Below, in pieces: positions 1 through 9,333 of a stretch of 64,000 nt of DNA. How positions within the stretch are numbered: position 1 is the stretch's first letter; every line of letters starts with the position of its first letter. The translations under genes were made by a program, and so were the position numbers. Below the pieces are notes generated by a model, which did not search any database, was not told the DNA's origin, and was given only the letters and a program-made list of their open reading frames with translations. Source of the stretch: Candidatus Nitrosocosmicus franklandus. GTDB taxonomy: Archaea > Thermoproteota > Nitrososphaeria > Nitrososphaerales > Nitrososphaeraceae. The stretch spans positions 248,001-312,000 of the forward strand of contig NZ_LR216287.1 of NCBI RefSeq assembly GCF_900696045.1, read 5' to 3'.

Positions 1-684
1 CGATATAGTAATTTCTGTACCTAGACGGATTCCTCTTAAAACGATCTTTTCGATATTCTCTACACTAGATTTAAATACAACACATGGGAGTCTAGATCTC
101 TGAATTACCTTTAAGCTAATAAGATCCATCAAATCATAAGTTCCAGCTATAGAGTTTTCCTTCCTTAGCATATCTATGCAATCGGTAACTTTGATTGAGT
201 CAAATAATACAGCATTCTTGTTTGTTCTAGGATCAGAATCATATATCCCATCAACATCAGTAGCATTGAAAAATTTTATAGCGCCGGTCCTTTCAGCGAT
301 TAATGCCGAGGTTGCATTTGTGCTTTGACCAGGATACAAACCCCCTGTAATTATAATTTTTTCTGAATTAACTGCTGTCGAGATTTCATCTAAATTTTTT
401 GGTGTTGTAGGATGACAAAGATCACCCAATCCAGACATAAGCAGTTTTGCATTTAGGTGGGAGACCATTATCCCTGTGAGGTCAAGACCCGATTCATCTA
501 AACCCATTTCTCTCGACAAATCAATGTAAAAACGTGCAATTCTTCCTCCCCCTGTAACTATTATAGGTTGATATTCGTTAGCTATTTTTTTTATCAGTTG
601 AGTGTAGTCCCTGAGCGCTTTGACCTGAGTATCAAAACTAAACAAACTTCCACTTAATTTTATGACTATACGTTGCTTGGCCAA
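1..684 (-). CDS. pyrH: UMP kinase, archaeal type (3' end outside window)
   Basis: Phosphorylates UMP to UDP in cytosolic pyrimidine synthesis. The minus-strand frame is open from a TTG at 684 to the window edge (228 codons). It begins AKQRIVIKLSGSLF, the amino acid kinase N-terminus, followed by the glycine-rich segment IIVTGGGRIARFY near residue 40 and the late motif FFNATDVDGIYDSDPR near residue 145, typical of archaeal PyrH. Archaeal PyrH is about 225 residues, so only the last few codons should be missing. A TATA-like stretch (minus strand tttttataatg, about 702-712) lies about 24 bases upstream, which fits a leaderless TTG start. It follows the HD-domain gene on the same strand after 42 bases. 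Family assignment is firm; the start is inferred. Confidence 0.9.
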   Translation of the reverse strand, partial: MAKQRIVIKLSGSLFSFDTQVKALRDYTQLIKKIANEYQPIIVTGGGRIARFYIDLSREMGLDESGLDLTGIMVSHLNAKLLMSGLGDLCHPTTPKNLDEISTAVNSEKIIITGGLYPGQSTNATSALIAERTGAIKFFNATDVDGIYDSDPRTNKNAVLFDSIKVTDCIDMLRKENSIAGTYDLMDLISLKVIQRSRLPCVVFKSSVENIEKIVLRGIRLGTEITIS

Positions 685-726
685 TACGTCATTCTAAAAG
701 AAAACATTATAAAAATGGTTAGAAAA

Positions 727-2031
727 CTACTCTGAATCTTTGATTATTGTTTCATAAAATTTTCTATTTTCCTTATTTGTGTAAACTCGGATCATATCAA
801 GGTAACCGCTAATGACGTAAATCAATGGAATCTGATCAAATGACTTTTCGTATTCATCTTTTTTGTCAACAACCATTATTGATGAAACCTCCTCCTTTTT
901 TGGAGCTAGTGGAATCGACGGGGCACTGGAAATATCCAAGAATACTTGTTCCCCACTTGCTTGATATTTTCCTATTATGGATTTAAGTTTACTCACCTGA
1001 GCATCAAAGATTCTTTTCTTCTTATCGGACTTTAGGTGTTCTCCAGTATTTTTGATTGCCTCGTCTGGGCGCAGTTCCTGTCTTTGTCTGGATAATGAAA
1101 AATATTCATAAATACATTTGAGTAATTCTCTCTTCTTGTAGTCCTTTGCCAAGTTCACATAAGAAATTTCTTTAGGCCCCAGTGATGGATCTCTAACATC
1201 ACAGAGCATACCCAGAACCTTTTCATCATGTAACTCAAAAAAACTATCCAAGGATGACAAATCAGTCAAATTAAGCACAGAATTCAAACACTTCATAGCG
1301 TTTAACAACATTACTTCTCCCGACCTCACGGTCTTGTGAAAATAAACCGATTTAAACATCTGATATCTCGAGATCAACATGGATTCGTAGGAATACAATG
1401 CAGATCTACTAATTCCTAATTTCTTTGAATTAGTAACTTCTAATGAATTTATAATCCTATGATAATCAACCTTTCCATATTCTGTTCCCGAAAAGTAACT
1501 ATCTCTTGGTAGATAATCCATCAAATCCACAGATAGGCCGCCGGAGATAATTTCATTTAAAAACCTCGTTTTGTGTTTTCCAAAGCTTAAAGAGGAAATG
1601 GTTATTGGATTGTATCCATTACGCTGTAATATGTCAGTTATCAAGGTATCCAAGATGATTCTCTCCCCCAATTTTTCATGGGAATGCGTAGTACATTCTT
1701 TCAAAACTTCTTCAAAAAGATGTGAAAAAGGTCCGTGACCAATATCATGTAACAGTGCAGATATCCTCAAATTTTGTATCATATCATCACTGTCTAAATA
1801 TCCCTTTTCCAGTAAAGTTTGACCTGCCAATCCGGCGAGAAACATTGAACCAATCGAATGCTCAAATCTGGAGTGCAAGGCTCCTGGATAAACCAAATGA
1901 GCACCAGCCAATTGCCTTATTCGCCTCAATCTCTGGAAGATAAAAGTGTCTATTAATTCCCTTTCGACCAGAGTAAATTTTATGTTTTTGTGAATCGGAT
2001 CAGTAATTTCACCTATGTATCTAAGAGGCAT
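727..2031 (-). CDS. HD-domain phosphohydrolase (dGTPase-like)
   Basis: A cytosolic metal-dependent phosphohydrolase of the SAMHD1/dGTPase-like HD superfamily; the substrate cannot be read from sequence. Of the 434 residues, the N-terminal half carries the conserved series: FQRLRRIRQLAG (about 33-44), HSRFEHSIG (about 53-61, first His ligand), HDIGHGPFSH (about 95-104, the HD pair and third His) and SVDLMDYLPRDSYFSG (about 167-182, distal Asp). The C-terminal 150 residues are charged and less conserved, usual for archaeal members. It lies between dTMP kinase and UMP kinase on the same strand with 42-base gaps, so a link to nucleotide pools is plausible but is inferred from context. Confidence 0.88.
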   Translation of the reverse strand: MPLRYIGEITDPIHKNIKFTLVERELIDTFIFQRLRRIRQLAGAHLVYPGALHSRFEHSIGSMFLAGLAGQTLLEKGYLDSDDMIQNLRISALLHDIGHGPFSHLFEEVLKECTTHSHEKLGERIILDTLITDILQRNGYNPITISSLSFGKHKTRFLNEIISGGLSVDLMDYLPRDSYFSGTEYGKVDYHRIINSLEVTNSKKLGISRSALYSYESMLISRYQMFKSVYFHKTVRSGEVMLLNAMKCLNSVLNLTDLSSLDSFFELHDEKVLGMLCDVRDPSLGPKEISYVNLAKDYKKRELLKCIYEYFSLSRQRQELRPDEAIKNTGEHLKSDKKKRIFDAQVSKLKSIIGKYQASGEQVFLDISSAPSIPLAPKKEEVSSIMVVDKKDEYEKSFDQIPLIYVISGYLDMIRVYTNKENRKFYETIIKDSE

Positions 2032-2073
2032 GTGTTAACTAAACTCCACGTGGTATTGCAATCCTATGAAACA

Positions 2074-2688
2074 CTATACTCCAAGTATTCTTATGATTTC
2101 ATTAAAAAGCAAGGGTTTGGACACATTTGAACTAACGACTTTCCAATCAAATATTCTTGCTAGTCTTAGATATTCATTTCTAGCCTTGTTCAAGAATTCC
2201 TTATTCCTTTCAAATTCATCAGGTTTGAAATTGTTGGCTGTCAATCGTTGCAAAGATATTTCTGGAAATATATCCAAGATCAGAGTCACATCCTCCTTAG
2301 GCAATCCTTTTTCCAGATTCTTTAACCAGTTAATGTCGAGACCATTTGCTAGTCCATAAGCAAGATTCGATTGGTAATATCTATTCATCACTATAGTTTT
2401 TCCACTCATAAGCAAATTCTCAATGTCCTGTTTTTTTTCCCATCGATTAGCAGCCATCAAAATATGTTTTGTTTCATTGTTGTAGCTTATACTGCCTTCC
2501 AAAAATGCTTTAATTTCCTTACCGATTCTTGTCGAATAATCTGGAAAACTCATCAACACCACATTTCCTTGCTGCTTTTCATGCAGATACTTAAATAACA
2601 TGTTTGATTGAGTTGTCTTGCCTGATTTGTCCAACCCTTCTATTACAATAATCTTGCCAAATTTCTTATTGTTCACAACAAGCTCCAA
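2074..2688 (-). CDS. tmk: dTMP kinase
   Basis: Phosphorylates dTMP to dTDP for DNA synthesis. The 204-residue frame has the P-loop IVIEGLDKSGKTTQS at about residues 14-28, the dTMP-site segment SFPDYSTRIGKEI (about 52-64) and NRYYQSNLAYG (about 102-112), equivalent to the family motif DRYxxSxxAYQ. The usual Asp of that motif is Asn here. Length matches the family. The start is a TTG at 2688; a TATA-like run (ttttaatttataaatcc on the plus strand, 2703-2719) is centred about 24 bases upstream and fits a leaderless message. It is divergent from the small membrane protein gene at 2740. Confidence 0.92.
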   Translation of the reverse strand: MELVVNNKKFGKIIVIEGLDKSGKTTQSNMLFKYLHEKQQGNVVLMSFPDYSTRIGKEIKAFLEGSISYNNETKHILMAANRWEKKQDIENLLMSGKTIVMNRYYQSNLAYGLANGLDINWLKNLEKGLPKEDVTLILDIFPEISLQRLTANNFKPDEFERNKEFLNKARNEYLRLARIFDWKVVSSNVSKPLLFNEIIRILGV

Positions 2689-2739
2689 GTTTACTGGTAA
2701 AAGTTTTAATTTATAAATCCTCTATACCCAAATATCGCA

Positions 2740-3069
2740 TTGAAACTTAAAGCTATCAGTCCTTTAATAATCGTAGCAAGTGTATATATCCTGATATACT
2801 TTGCATTTACTTCCGGGATAATAAATGCAATAATTGAGGGTCAACAATATAATCAGGCTGTTTTTTTACCATCTCGCGCTGTCCAAAATAATTATGAAAT
2901 GATAGTAGGGGTTATGATATTATTGTTCGGGTTTGCAGGTGCATTCATGACAGCTAAAGCATTCGTAATCCGCAAGATAAATGAAAAATATGCGCTACTT
3001 GGAGTAGGCTTTTTGATATTGGTTATTTCCATGATATTTATTTACAAGGTAATAGAGTTGAAAGCCTAG
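2740..3069 (+). CDS. small three-helix membrane protein, unknown function
   Basis: A 109-residue integral membrane protein with no recognised family. Hydrophobic segments lie at about residues 6-28, 53-72 and 84-104, joined by a polar loop (EGQQYNQAVFLPSRAVQNN) that is probably extracytoplasmic. The start is a TTG at 2740 in the short divergent promoter region shared with tmk. The clean reading frame and membrane topology support a real gene; it is probably a lineage-specific protein. Function unknown. Confidence 0.7.
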   Translation: MKLKAISPLIIVASVYILIYFAFTSGIINAIIEGQQYNQAVFLPSRAVQNNYEMIVGVMILLFGFAGAFMTAKAFVIRKINEKYALLGVGFLILVISMIFIYKVIELKA

Positions 3070-3092
3070 TATTTCTTATGAAAACAAAAGGA

Positions 3093-3794
3093 TTACTTTA
3101 TACTAAATTTGATCGAACGAGGGCAAAATCCTGTTTCTAATTCAGATACCGAAGCAGTAATAGTTAACTTTTTTTTAATGATGGTAGATACTAATGTAGT
3201 ATTATGGTCATCTAGGCTTGCTATATATGAAACCGTATCAGAAAACCTTAGAAAGTGATTCTTCTCCATTGAATAATTATAGCCAGTCTTTTCCAAATCC
3301 ATAATCAGTTTGGTCAAACTTCTTTGTGAAATATATGAAGTTAGAACCATAGGTATATTTTTGACGGAGTGATAACCAAACAAGATATTTAATAACGAAA
3401 AAGCAAAATAACCGGCATCTTGGTTACTACTTCCAAAATGCCCGTCTAAAGATAATTGCTTCCCCCCAGACTGAGTTTTTGAATTATACTTATTCTTGTG
3501 AGAAAAATATGTTCGAAAATAATCTACCAGTCCATTCAACGAGTCAATTACAATCAAAGAATCAACCGCAAAATAATCAGATATCTTATCCATCATTGAA
3601 TGCAAAGTTATTTCGTAGGGCAAAAGAATCTCTGTCTTGTTGAATAGTTCAAGTTTATACCCAAAAGAGTTATTAATCTTTAAATTTGTTAGCTGAGTAT
3701 CATAGTCAATTATCAAATTATTCTTAATATTTAACCTGGTAACCAGATTATTTAGAAATAATATCTTTGTATTTGGTTCTGAGTAGTACACCAA
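3093..3794 (-). CDS. hypothetical protein, possible degenerate RecA-fold protein
   Basis: A 233-residue cytosolic protein of unknown function. The stretch DSLIVIDSLNGLVDYF (about 78-93) looks like a Walker B strand with the following segment of RecA/RadB/KaiC-type ATPases, and IPMVLTSYISQRSLTK (about 146-161) resembles their motif-3 strand. No Walker A loop is visible, so it may be an inactive RecA-fold remnant. The start is a TTG at 3794; no earlier start codon is in frame. It is divergent from the aminotransferase at 3880. The RecA-fold idea is a weak inference from short strand patterns. Confidence 0.6.
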   Translation of the reverse strand: MVYYSEPNTKILFLNNLVTRLNIKNNLIIDYDTQLTNLKINNSFGYKLELFNKTEILLPYEITLHSMMDKISDYFAVDSLIVIDSLNGLVDYFRTYFSHKNKYNSKTQSGGKQLSLDGHFGSSNQDAGYFAFSLLNILFGYHSVKNIPMVLTSYISQRSLTKLIMDLEKTGYNYSMEKNHFLRFSDTVSYIASLDDHNTTLVSTIIKKKLTITASVSELETGFCPRSIKFSIK

Positions 3795-3879
3795 ATTTAT
3801 TCCTGTAGTTATAATGGAACTTATAGCAGTCGGATTAATTTGAGCACACCTTATATAACAAAAACGATTCTAATATTTA

Positions 3880-5154
3880 TTGAGTGATCAAAGAAGTCAA
3901 ACTATTACCGATAAGACCATTTTTGATATGGCCCGATCGGACTTTAACATTACAAAAAAGAAAATATACTTAAATAACGGTTCTATCAGTCCTCTTCCCG
4001 TTTCTACTATTAAGTCGATGACTGATTTTTGTTTGCGTTACTCTGAAACTGGACCTGATTCTCCTGATTTTAATACCTACCTGGATGAATTAAAAAATGA
4101 GGTAAGACAAAGGCTAGCAGACTTGATCAAAAGCCAAAAAGATGAGATCATCTTTACCCAAAGCACAACAGAAGGTATCAATTTAGTTGCCAATGGAATA
4201 AGATGGAAATCAGCTGATCGGATTCTGATAAGAAACCAGATAAATGAACATCATTCAAATTATTTACCTTGGCTAAAAGCTGCAGGAGATTTTAAGCTAA
4301 AGTTGGAAGTGTTCCCACTACACAATATAGAATCCACAGGTAGTATGTTGATCAAGGAATTTGAAGATATTTACCTCCGGCAAAATCATAAATTGATTTC
4401 AACCAGTCATGTAATGTACAATAATGGTTCGATTACCCCGGTAGAGTATTTCGGCAGGGTCATCAAAGAAAGTAACAATGACACACTCTTTTCAGTAGAT
4501 GGAGCTCAAAGTGTTGGAGCTATCGACGTTAATGTGAAATCTATCAATTGCGAATTCATGACCTTTCCAAGTTTTAAGTGGATTTGTGGACCATTAGGTA
4601 TAGGGGTATTATTTGTAAAGAAAAAAGCAATGAATGAATTGAACCCAATTTTTGTCGGGAGCGGTTCCGCCGAAGTACTACCATCAACTGGCACACAATC
4701 TGGAAAAAGGAGCCAACCAGCAGGACATGGTAGTATAAAGTATAACAAATACCCCGAAAAGTATCATGCTTCATTCAGAAATTTCCCTGGACTAGCAGGA
4801 TTAGAAGCTTCACTAAGATATCTTTTGAGAATTGGAATTAATAATATTCAAGCTAGAAACAAAGCCCTGAGTTCAATATTGAGAGATGAATTATCCAAGA
4901 TTAAGGAATTGGTAATCCATGAAGCAGAAGAAGAAAATTACAGGTCGACCTTAGTTTCCTTTTCATTTAAAAAGAAAAGCAATGAAAAGGTTATTAAACT
5001 AAATTCCAGATTGCGAAAACAAGGTATAATTTTAGCTGAAAGGGAAATAGGTACTAGAAAAATTCTCAGAGCATCACCTCACTTTTACAACTCAGAGGAC
5101 GAATTACAAAAAACCTCCGAGGTAATTAGATCGGAACTTGCAAGCATTTTGTGA
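3880..5154 (+). CDS. class V aminotransferase, cysteine desulfurase-like without the active Cys
   Basis: A fold-type I PLP enzyme of 424 residues. Visible motifs are YLNNGSISPLP (about 30-40), FTQSTTEGINLVAN (about 92-105), EHHSN (123-127), the PLP-ring Asp in SVDGAQS (Asp207) and the Schiff-base lysine in FPSFKWICGP (Lys233). Cysteine desulfurases carry a catalytic Cys in a C-terminal loop; here the equivalent region (KQGIILAEREIGTRKILRAS) has none. It is more likely an isopenicillin-N-epimerase-like or selenocysteine-lyase-like relative of unknown substrate. The start is TTG 3880, with ttatataa at 3851-3858 about 26 bases upstream; an internal ATG (codon 17) is less well placed. Confidence 0.85.
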   Translation: MSDQRSQTITDKTIFDMARSDFNITKKKIYLNNGSISPLPVSTIKSMTDFCLRYSETGPDSPDFNTYLDELKNEVRQRLADLIKSQKDEIIFTQSTTEGINLVANGIRWKSADRILIRNQINEHHSNYLPWLKAAGDFKLKLEVFPLHNIESTGSMLIKEFEDIYLRQNHKLISTSHVMYNNGSITPVEYFGRVIKESNNDTLFSVDGAQSVGAIDVNVKSINCEFMTFPSFKWICGPLGIGVLFVKKKAMNELNPIFVGSGSAEVLPSTGTQSGKRSQPAGHGSIKYNKYPEKYHASFRNFPGLAGLEASLRYLLRIGINNIQARNKALSSILRDELSKIKELVIHEAEEENYRSTLVSFSFKKKSNEKVIKLNSRLRKQGIILAEREIGTRKILRASPHFYNSEDELQKTSEVIRSELASIL

Positions 5155-6383
5155 ATTAAGTCACGAAAAATCGCTAGTCCTGCCGATATATTAAATTCCG
5201 GGTGAAGAGGAATCGATCATACACATTTCGATTTGAACACGAGGCAAACATTTGCTGTTTACCAATGACAGTAGGATGAATTGACGAAGGGTATTTTATT
5301 TGAGATATTGTAAGTTATGATTAGTAGTTTGGAACATTGAGATGGCGTTACAAATAGAAACCTAAAAGATATAAACTGGTTACCTTCTTTACTTGTAATT
5401 CAACGGGTATACAGATTGAATAACTATTATTTGTTAAGAAATTGATCATAACATAGAGCATCTTCATCACTACTTATGGCTATTGCACTTAACATATAAA
5501 AAATCATTGGATTAGGTATTACCATTTCATACTTTCGAATGCAATATATGAACAAATGCTCAAAATAATGGTTTATATGGATTATATATCGGTCAGAACC
5601 TTCAAATAATACAACCAGACACCTTAAAAGGGTATAAAATAAAGAAAGCAGAGATTACTGTGATTCATTACCTAGGTAATCCAATTTATGATGTTTTATA
5701 CTCATTACTAATCTAAAAGATCGGATGAATACGTTACATATCTTATAAGCAGGTTGTAGAGATTATAAAAACTGCAAAGAAATAAAAGATCTATTAAAAA
5801 TGAATTGAGATTGTTAACGATATAAATATCTAATAGAATATTTTAGAAAGCAAATCAAATGAAAAACGACTTGTTAGCCAACGGTATTGTGCTATGACAA
5901 TGATTGAAATAACACCGGTTGTTAATATTATTTCACCTGTAGTAACCAAGACTTTAAGTTTCATTTTACCACTAAGAAGGATACTAACAATAATAATGTC
6001 GTCAAAAATGCATTAATCTTATCTCATCATAATTACAACAGATATTAAATTAATACAACAATCGTGAGCTTTTTTTAGTCTTTTCAATAGCTTATACTTC
6101 TTACCTTTGTCCAATACTCTCATATGAGATCGTGTATCCCTGTAATATTTCTATTAAAAGCTATGATTTTTTCACGCAGGTATTGATTAATTATCTCATT
6201 ATACATTTATGCCGATAATTTCTTCCATGATTCTATGACACTTAAAATAGTCAGGTGAATGAAATGTGGCATGAGAAAAAAGAGTTATTATAACATATTA
6301 TCAATCAAACTTTAGTTTATCAATAACGTGACTTATTTCCATTCTTCAAGAGCTAGTACGATTGGAAAATGCGTTTTATGTCG
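5155..6383. other. long AT-rich spacer, no gene recognised
   Basis: About 1.2 kb without a reading frame of convincing length or composition on either strand. Stops are frequent in all frames and no tRNA, repeat array or clear promoter cluster stands out. Non-coding RNA cannot be excluded by eye. Confidence 0.6.
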
Positions 6384-6698
6384 TCAAAGCATCTCCAATA
6401 GAGAGTGTATTTGGTGCAATATTATCCAAGTATTCATCTTTTTTATCAGGAGAGTCATTTGTTCCTTTTTTCCTTCGGAAGTAGCATTAGAAAGTGAGCT
6501 CGAGGTAGTCAGTGAGTCCCCGATAAAAGGAGTGGTTTTTGTAGCATTAGCTACGGAGATTTTAATTTTATCTAGGACATTGTTAGTTGAATTACTAGAC
6601 CCATCAGTCTCTCTTGTTTGAGCAAATGTACCTTGAGGTGATAATATTGAAATTATGGTCACGAAAAATGTGCAAAGGTATTTTATTATATTTATCAT
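6384..6698 (-). CDS. small secreted protein
   Basis: A putative exported protein of 104 residues, function unknown. From the ATG at 6698 it begins with a hydrophobic signal peptide (MINIIKYLCTFFVTIISIL then SPQGTFA), probably cleaved near AQT, followed by a Ser/Thr/Asn-rich segment (TDGSSNSTNN) typical of archaeal exported proteins. An upstream ATG at 6719 would place seven extra residues before the signal peptide; the TATA-like sequence at 6717-6726 suits 6698 better. The overlapping plus-strand frame lacks such features and is taken as a shadow. Confidence 0.5.
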   Translation of the reverse strand: MINIIKYLCTFFVTIISILSPQGTFAQTRETDGSSNSTNNVLDKIKISVANATKTTPFIGDSLTTSSSLSNATSEGKKEQMTLLIKKMNTWIILHQIHSLLEML

Positions 6699-6719
6699 TA
6701 TAACACATTCTATAAACAT

Positions 6720-7541
6720 AAATAATTTTCTTCATATATGTAATAGTAAATAGAACTTTACTAATATTAGGACTTACAATTTATTAAATACGAATTTTTT
6801 GTCTTTTATATACACCAAATTTGACAGCAATTCATGTAAAGTATTATGATGATTGTCAATGCTGCTATATACCCGATCAGAAAAAAGCATTTTGATTTCT
6901 AAAAGACAAATTACTAATCCCGTATAATCATATCCTCTTATCTTTAATGCTAAAGGATTACTAAATTGTTATTCATACATGCAAGAATTTAGTATTTGAT
7001 TAGCATGGTAGCATTGTTTTGTAAAAGTATCGATTTATTCTAACATTGTATCATAAGCACATGTAAATACCTTATTGTAATACCGGCTGAAAATCATAAA
7101 TTAATTTAGGAATTTAAATTAATTTTAAACTGCAATAAGTTAGAGGACGTTTAACTAACATCTGGTTACAGAGTAATGAACGAAATTGGTATATTTTGCT
7201 AAATATTACTCATCGTCTCCACCTAGTATGGATAAACAGATTATTATACTATAAAACCTCATATCTTATTACTTTTCTTGTTCTCTAAACTTTGGGTCAA
7301 TTCATAACAAAAAATAATCTACCTCAAACTACTTATACTGTCATAATTAACTAGTTTATTGACCATTAGTAAATAAACTTCCAAGATTAAAAGAAGTAAA
7401 TAAAAGTACTGACTAGAGATGAATTTGTAGTTGGCTTAAAATTTCCTTTTGTCCACGAGTCGATGATTTTGTGCAAACAAGCTGAGCAAATTAAGGGACA
7501 GTAATATCTTTTAATTATATTTACTTAGAGAATGATTACAC
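6720..7541. other. AT-rich spacer
   Basis: About 0.8 kb between the divergent secreted-protein gene and the DedA-like gene. No open frame of note. The last 40 bases hold a TATA-like element (ttaattatattt, about 7511-7522), about 26 bases before the GTG at 7542, which is the probable promoter of that gene. Confidence 0.55.
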
Positions 7542-8174
7542 GTGGAATACATATACTCATCTCTTGTCGATACGACGTTTGAATACTTTCAAGTGTTTGT
7601 GGTAAGTTTTCTTACAAGTATCATATTGTTTATTCCTATTCCATATGCACCGTTTCTCGTTATTGCTAGTTTTAATTCTAATCTAGATCCCAATATCCTT
7701 GCTATTGTAAGTGCATTCGGTGTGACTGCAGGTAGAACCCTGATATTCATTCTAAGTTATCACGGTAACAGGGTTCTTAGCAATAGAATAAAGGAAAATA
7801 TGTTACCATTAAAAAGGCTATTAAAAAAATACGGATGGATAGGGTCATTTTTAGCTGCAATTACACCTTTTCCTCCAGATGACATTGTAATTATTCTTCT
7901 CGGTATGGTAAAACTTAGTCCATGGAAGTTCATAATAACAAATTTTGTTGGGAAGTTGATCTCTAACTTAATTGTTGTGTGGAGTGCAGCCTTAACTGGA
8001 AAGATTATAGTTGAGCAAATCATATTGCAGAGTCAAAGTTTTACCAATATGTTGATTCTGACTATTGTAAGCATCATTATTGTTGGAATCACAATTTACT
8101 CTTTAGTAAGGGTCGACTGGAGGAAAATTATTGGAAAGTGGTTCCCATGGACCTTGGATGATCAGAATGATTAA
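7542..8174 (+). CDS. DedA/VTT-domain membrane protein
   Basis: A polytopic membrane protein of 210 residues resembling the DedA/VTT (SNARE-associated Golgi protein) family, whose members act in lipid scrambling or membrane homeostasis. Hydrophobic helices lie near residues 17-40, 52-73, 97-120, 128-155 and 168-188. The amphipathic segment LLKKYGWIGSFLAAITPFPP (about 89-108) followed by GMVKLSPWKFIITNFVGK matches the VTT pattern of a re-entrant proline-rich loop and a glycine-containing helix. The start is GTG 7542 with a TATA-like box about 26 bases upstream. Substrate unknown. Confidence 0.75.
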   Translation: MEYIYSSLVDTTFEYFQVFVVSFLTSIILFIPIPYAPFLVIASFNSNLDPNILAIVSAFGVTAGRTLIFILSYHGNRVLSNRIKENMLPLKRLLKKYGWIGSFLAAITPFPPDDIVIILLGMVKLSPWKFIITNFVGKLISNLIVVWSAALTGKIIVEQIILQSQSFTNMLILTIVSIIIVGITIYSLVRVDWRKIIGKWFPWTLDDQND

Positions 8175-8406
8175 GATGCTGCTATTTAGAAGTTAACCCA
8201 AACCCACTAAAATAAAGACAGGTTACAAGTAGGAATTACTTCATATACCTGATGAGAAGATCTTTTCATGTCCGCTGGTGCTGTACTTGCGCGGCTATTC
8301 AATCACTATGTCATTTTATCATTCCTGTTCCCGAACGATTTTTTAAAATCGGTTCAGGTAGCCAAACAAAAAAGAGCTTGTCATACTAACACGAAATATT
8401 TTTGAA

Positions 8407-8766
8407 TCACCGGACTGTTCGGCGGATAACAGATAAGAAGAATAGCGTCATTATAGCTAGTGTAATTGAAGTATGCAATAAATCTTGCATAGGATAAGTA
8501 ACTGAATAATATCGCTCAATAATTAATTCCAAGAAAACCTGAAATGCAAAAAGAGCAAATGCTGTTGCTGCGTAAAGAATATTCTTTAGACCGGTCTTTT
8601 TATAAGTCGTAATAGATAGTAACAATAATGTAATTGAGAAAACCCCGATTAACAGGCTTTCCAAATTTTCGATGATTCCTATGAACTCTAGTTGTAGAGT
8701 AGAGATCATGAAAGTTGAATAAAAAAAATCCGGAATCGTAGTTATCGATGTCATCATTTCTAGCAT
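8407..8766 (-). CDS. membrane protein partnered with wHTH regulator
   Basis: A 119-residue protein with about three membrane helices (near 28-52, 61-85 and 92-112). Its ATG directly abuts the stop codon of the winged-helix gene upstream (no gap), so the two are almost certainly co-transcribed and translationally coupled. Pairs of a winged-helix protein with a small membrane protein (DUF7521-like) are known in other archaea, and a membrane-signal to transcription link is a reasonable inference. No ligand or catalytic motif is visible. Confidence 0.7.
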   Translation of the reverse strand: MLEMMTSITTIPDFFYSTFMISTLQLEFIGIIENLESLLIGVFSITLLLLSITTYKKTGLKNILYAATAFALFAFQVFLELIIERYYSVTYPMQDLLHTSITLAIMTLFFLSVIRRTVR

Positions 8767-9333
8767 TTAATTCTTGTCCTTATTTTCAGCATCAAATGAA
8801 AGAGATAAATAGATTTCTGCCAATTTGTCGCTCCATTTGCTCCATAGACTCGGGTAGTAGGATTTTAGTAATTTGGTTATCATCAGAGGATCAATATCTG
8901 AATTTAGTGAATATCGTTTGAATCTTCCATCTTTTATTTCCGTAATTATTTTTGTTCTAGTTAATCGACTCAAATTCCAGCTTACTGTGGGCGCGGTTAT
9001 ACCTAATTCCTGTGCAATCTCCATTTGAGTAGGCTGACCATGTTGTATAATACACATTATTATTTTGCGAGGTGTTTCTAGGTTAAAGAATTTGATTACA
9101 TCTTTTTCATTCTCACCGAAAATGCCAGTTACAAAAAAACACTTGTGTAATCCAGTTCTAGAGGAGGTAATTTTTTCTTCTTTTTCTAATTTACTAAGAT
9201 AGTATTGTATGGTACCCATAGAACACCCAAGATCACCTTTTATCCGGCGCAGATGTATTCCAGGATTGTCTTTTATATAGTTGAGTATTCTTGATTCATT
9301 GGTATTATCGTTAGTGTTCTGGTGTCCTCGCAT
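8767..9333 (-). CDS. tandem winged-helix transcriptional regulator
   Basis: A 188-residue DNA-binding protein with two winged-helix units. The first covers about residues 14-70 (NPGIHLRRIKGDLGCSMGTI, then YYLSKLEKEEKI). The second covers about 85-150 (PTQMEIAQELGITAPTVSWN, then LSRLTRTKIITEIKDG, a typical MarR/ArsR helix-turn-helix and wing). It is first in a two-gene unit with the abutting membrane protein gene. A TATA-like sequence about 24 bases upstream of the ATG (aagataataaatg, 9350-9362 on the plus strand) fits a leaderless transcript. Target genes are unknown. Confidence 0.85.
   Translation of the reverse strand: MRGHQNTNDNTNESRILNYIKDNPGIHLRRIKGDLGCSMGTIQYYLSKLEKEEKITSSRTGLHKCFFVTGIFGENEKDVIKFFNLETPRKIIMCIIQHGQPTQMEIAQELGITAPTVSWNLSRLTRTKIITEIKDGRFKRYSLNSDIDPLMITKLLKSYYPSLWSKWSDKLAEIYLSLSFDAENKDKN

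Noticed and set aside
6328-6621. 97-codon plus-strand frame
   Set aside because: Overlaps the minus-strand frame that has a clear signal peptide; composition not protein-like.
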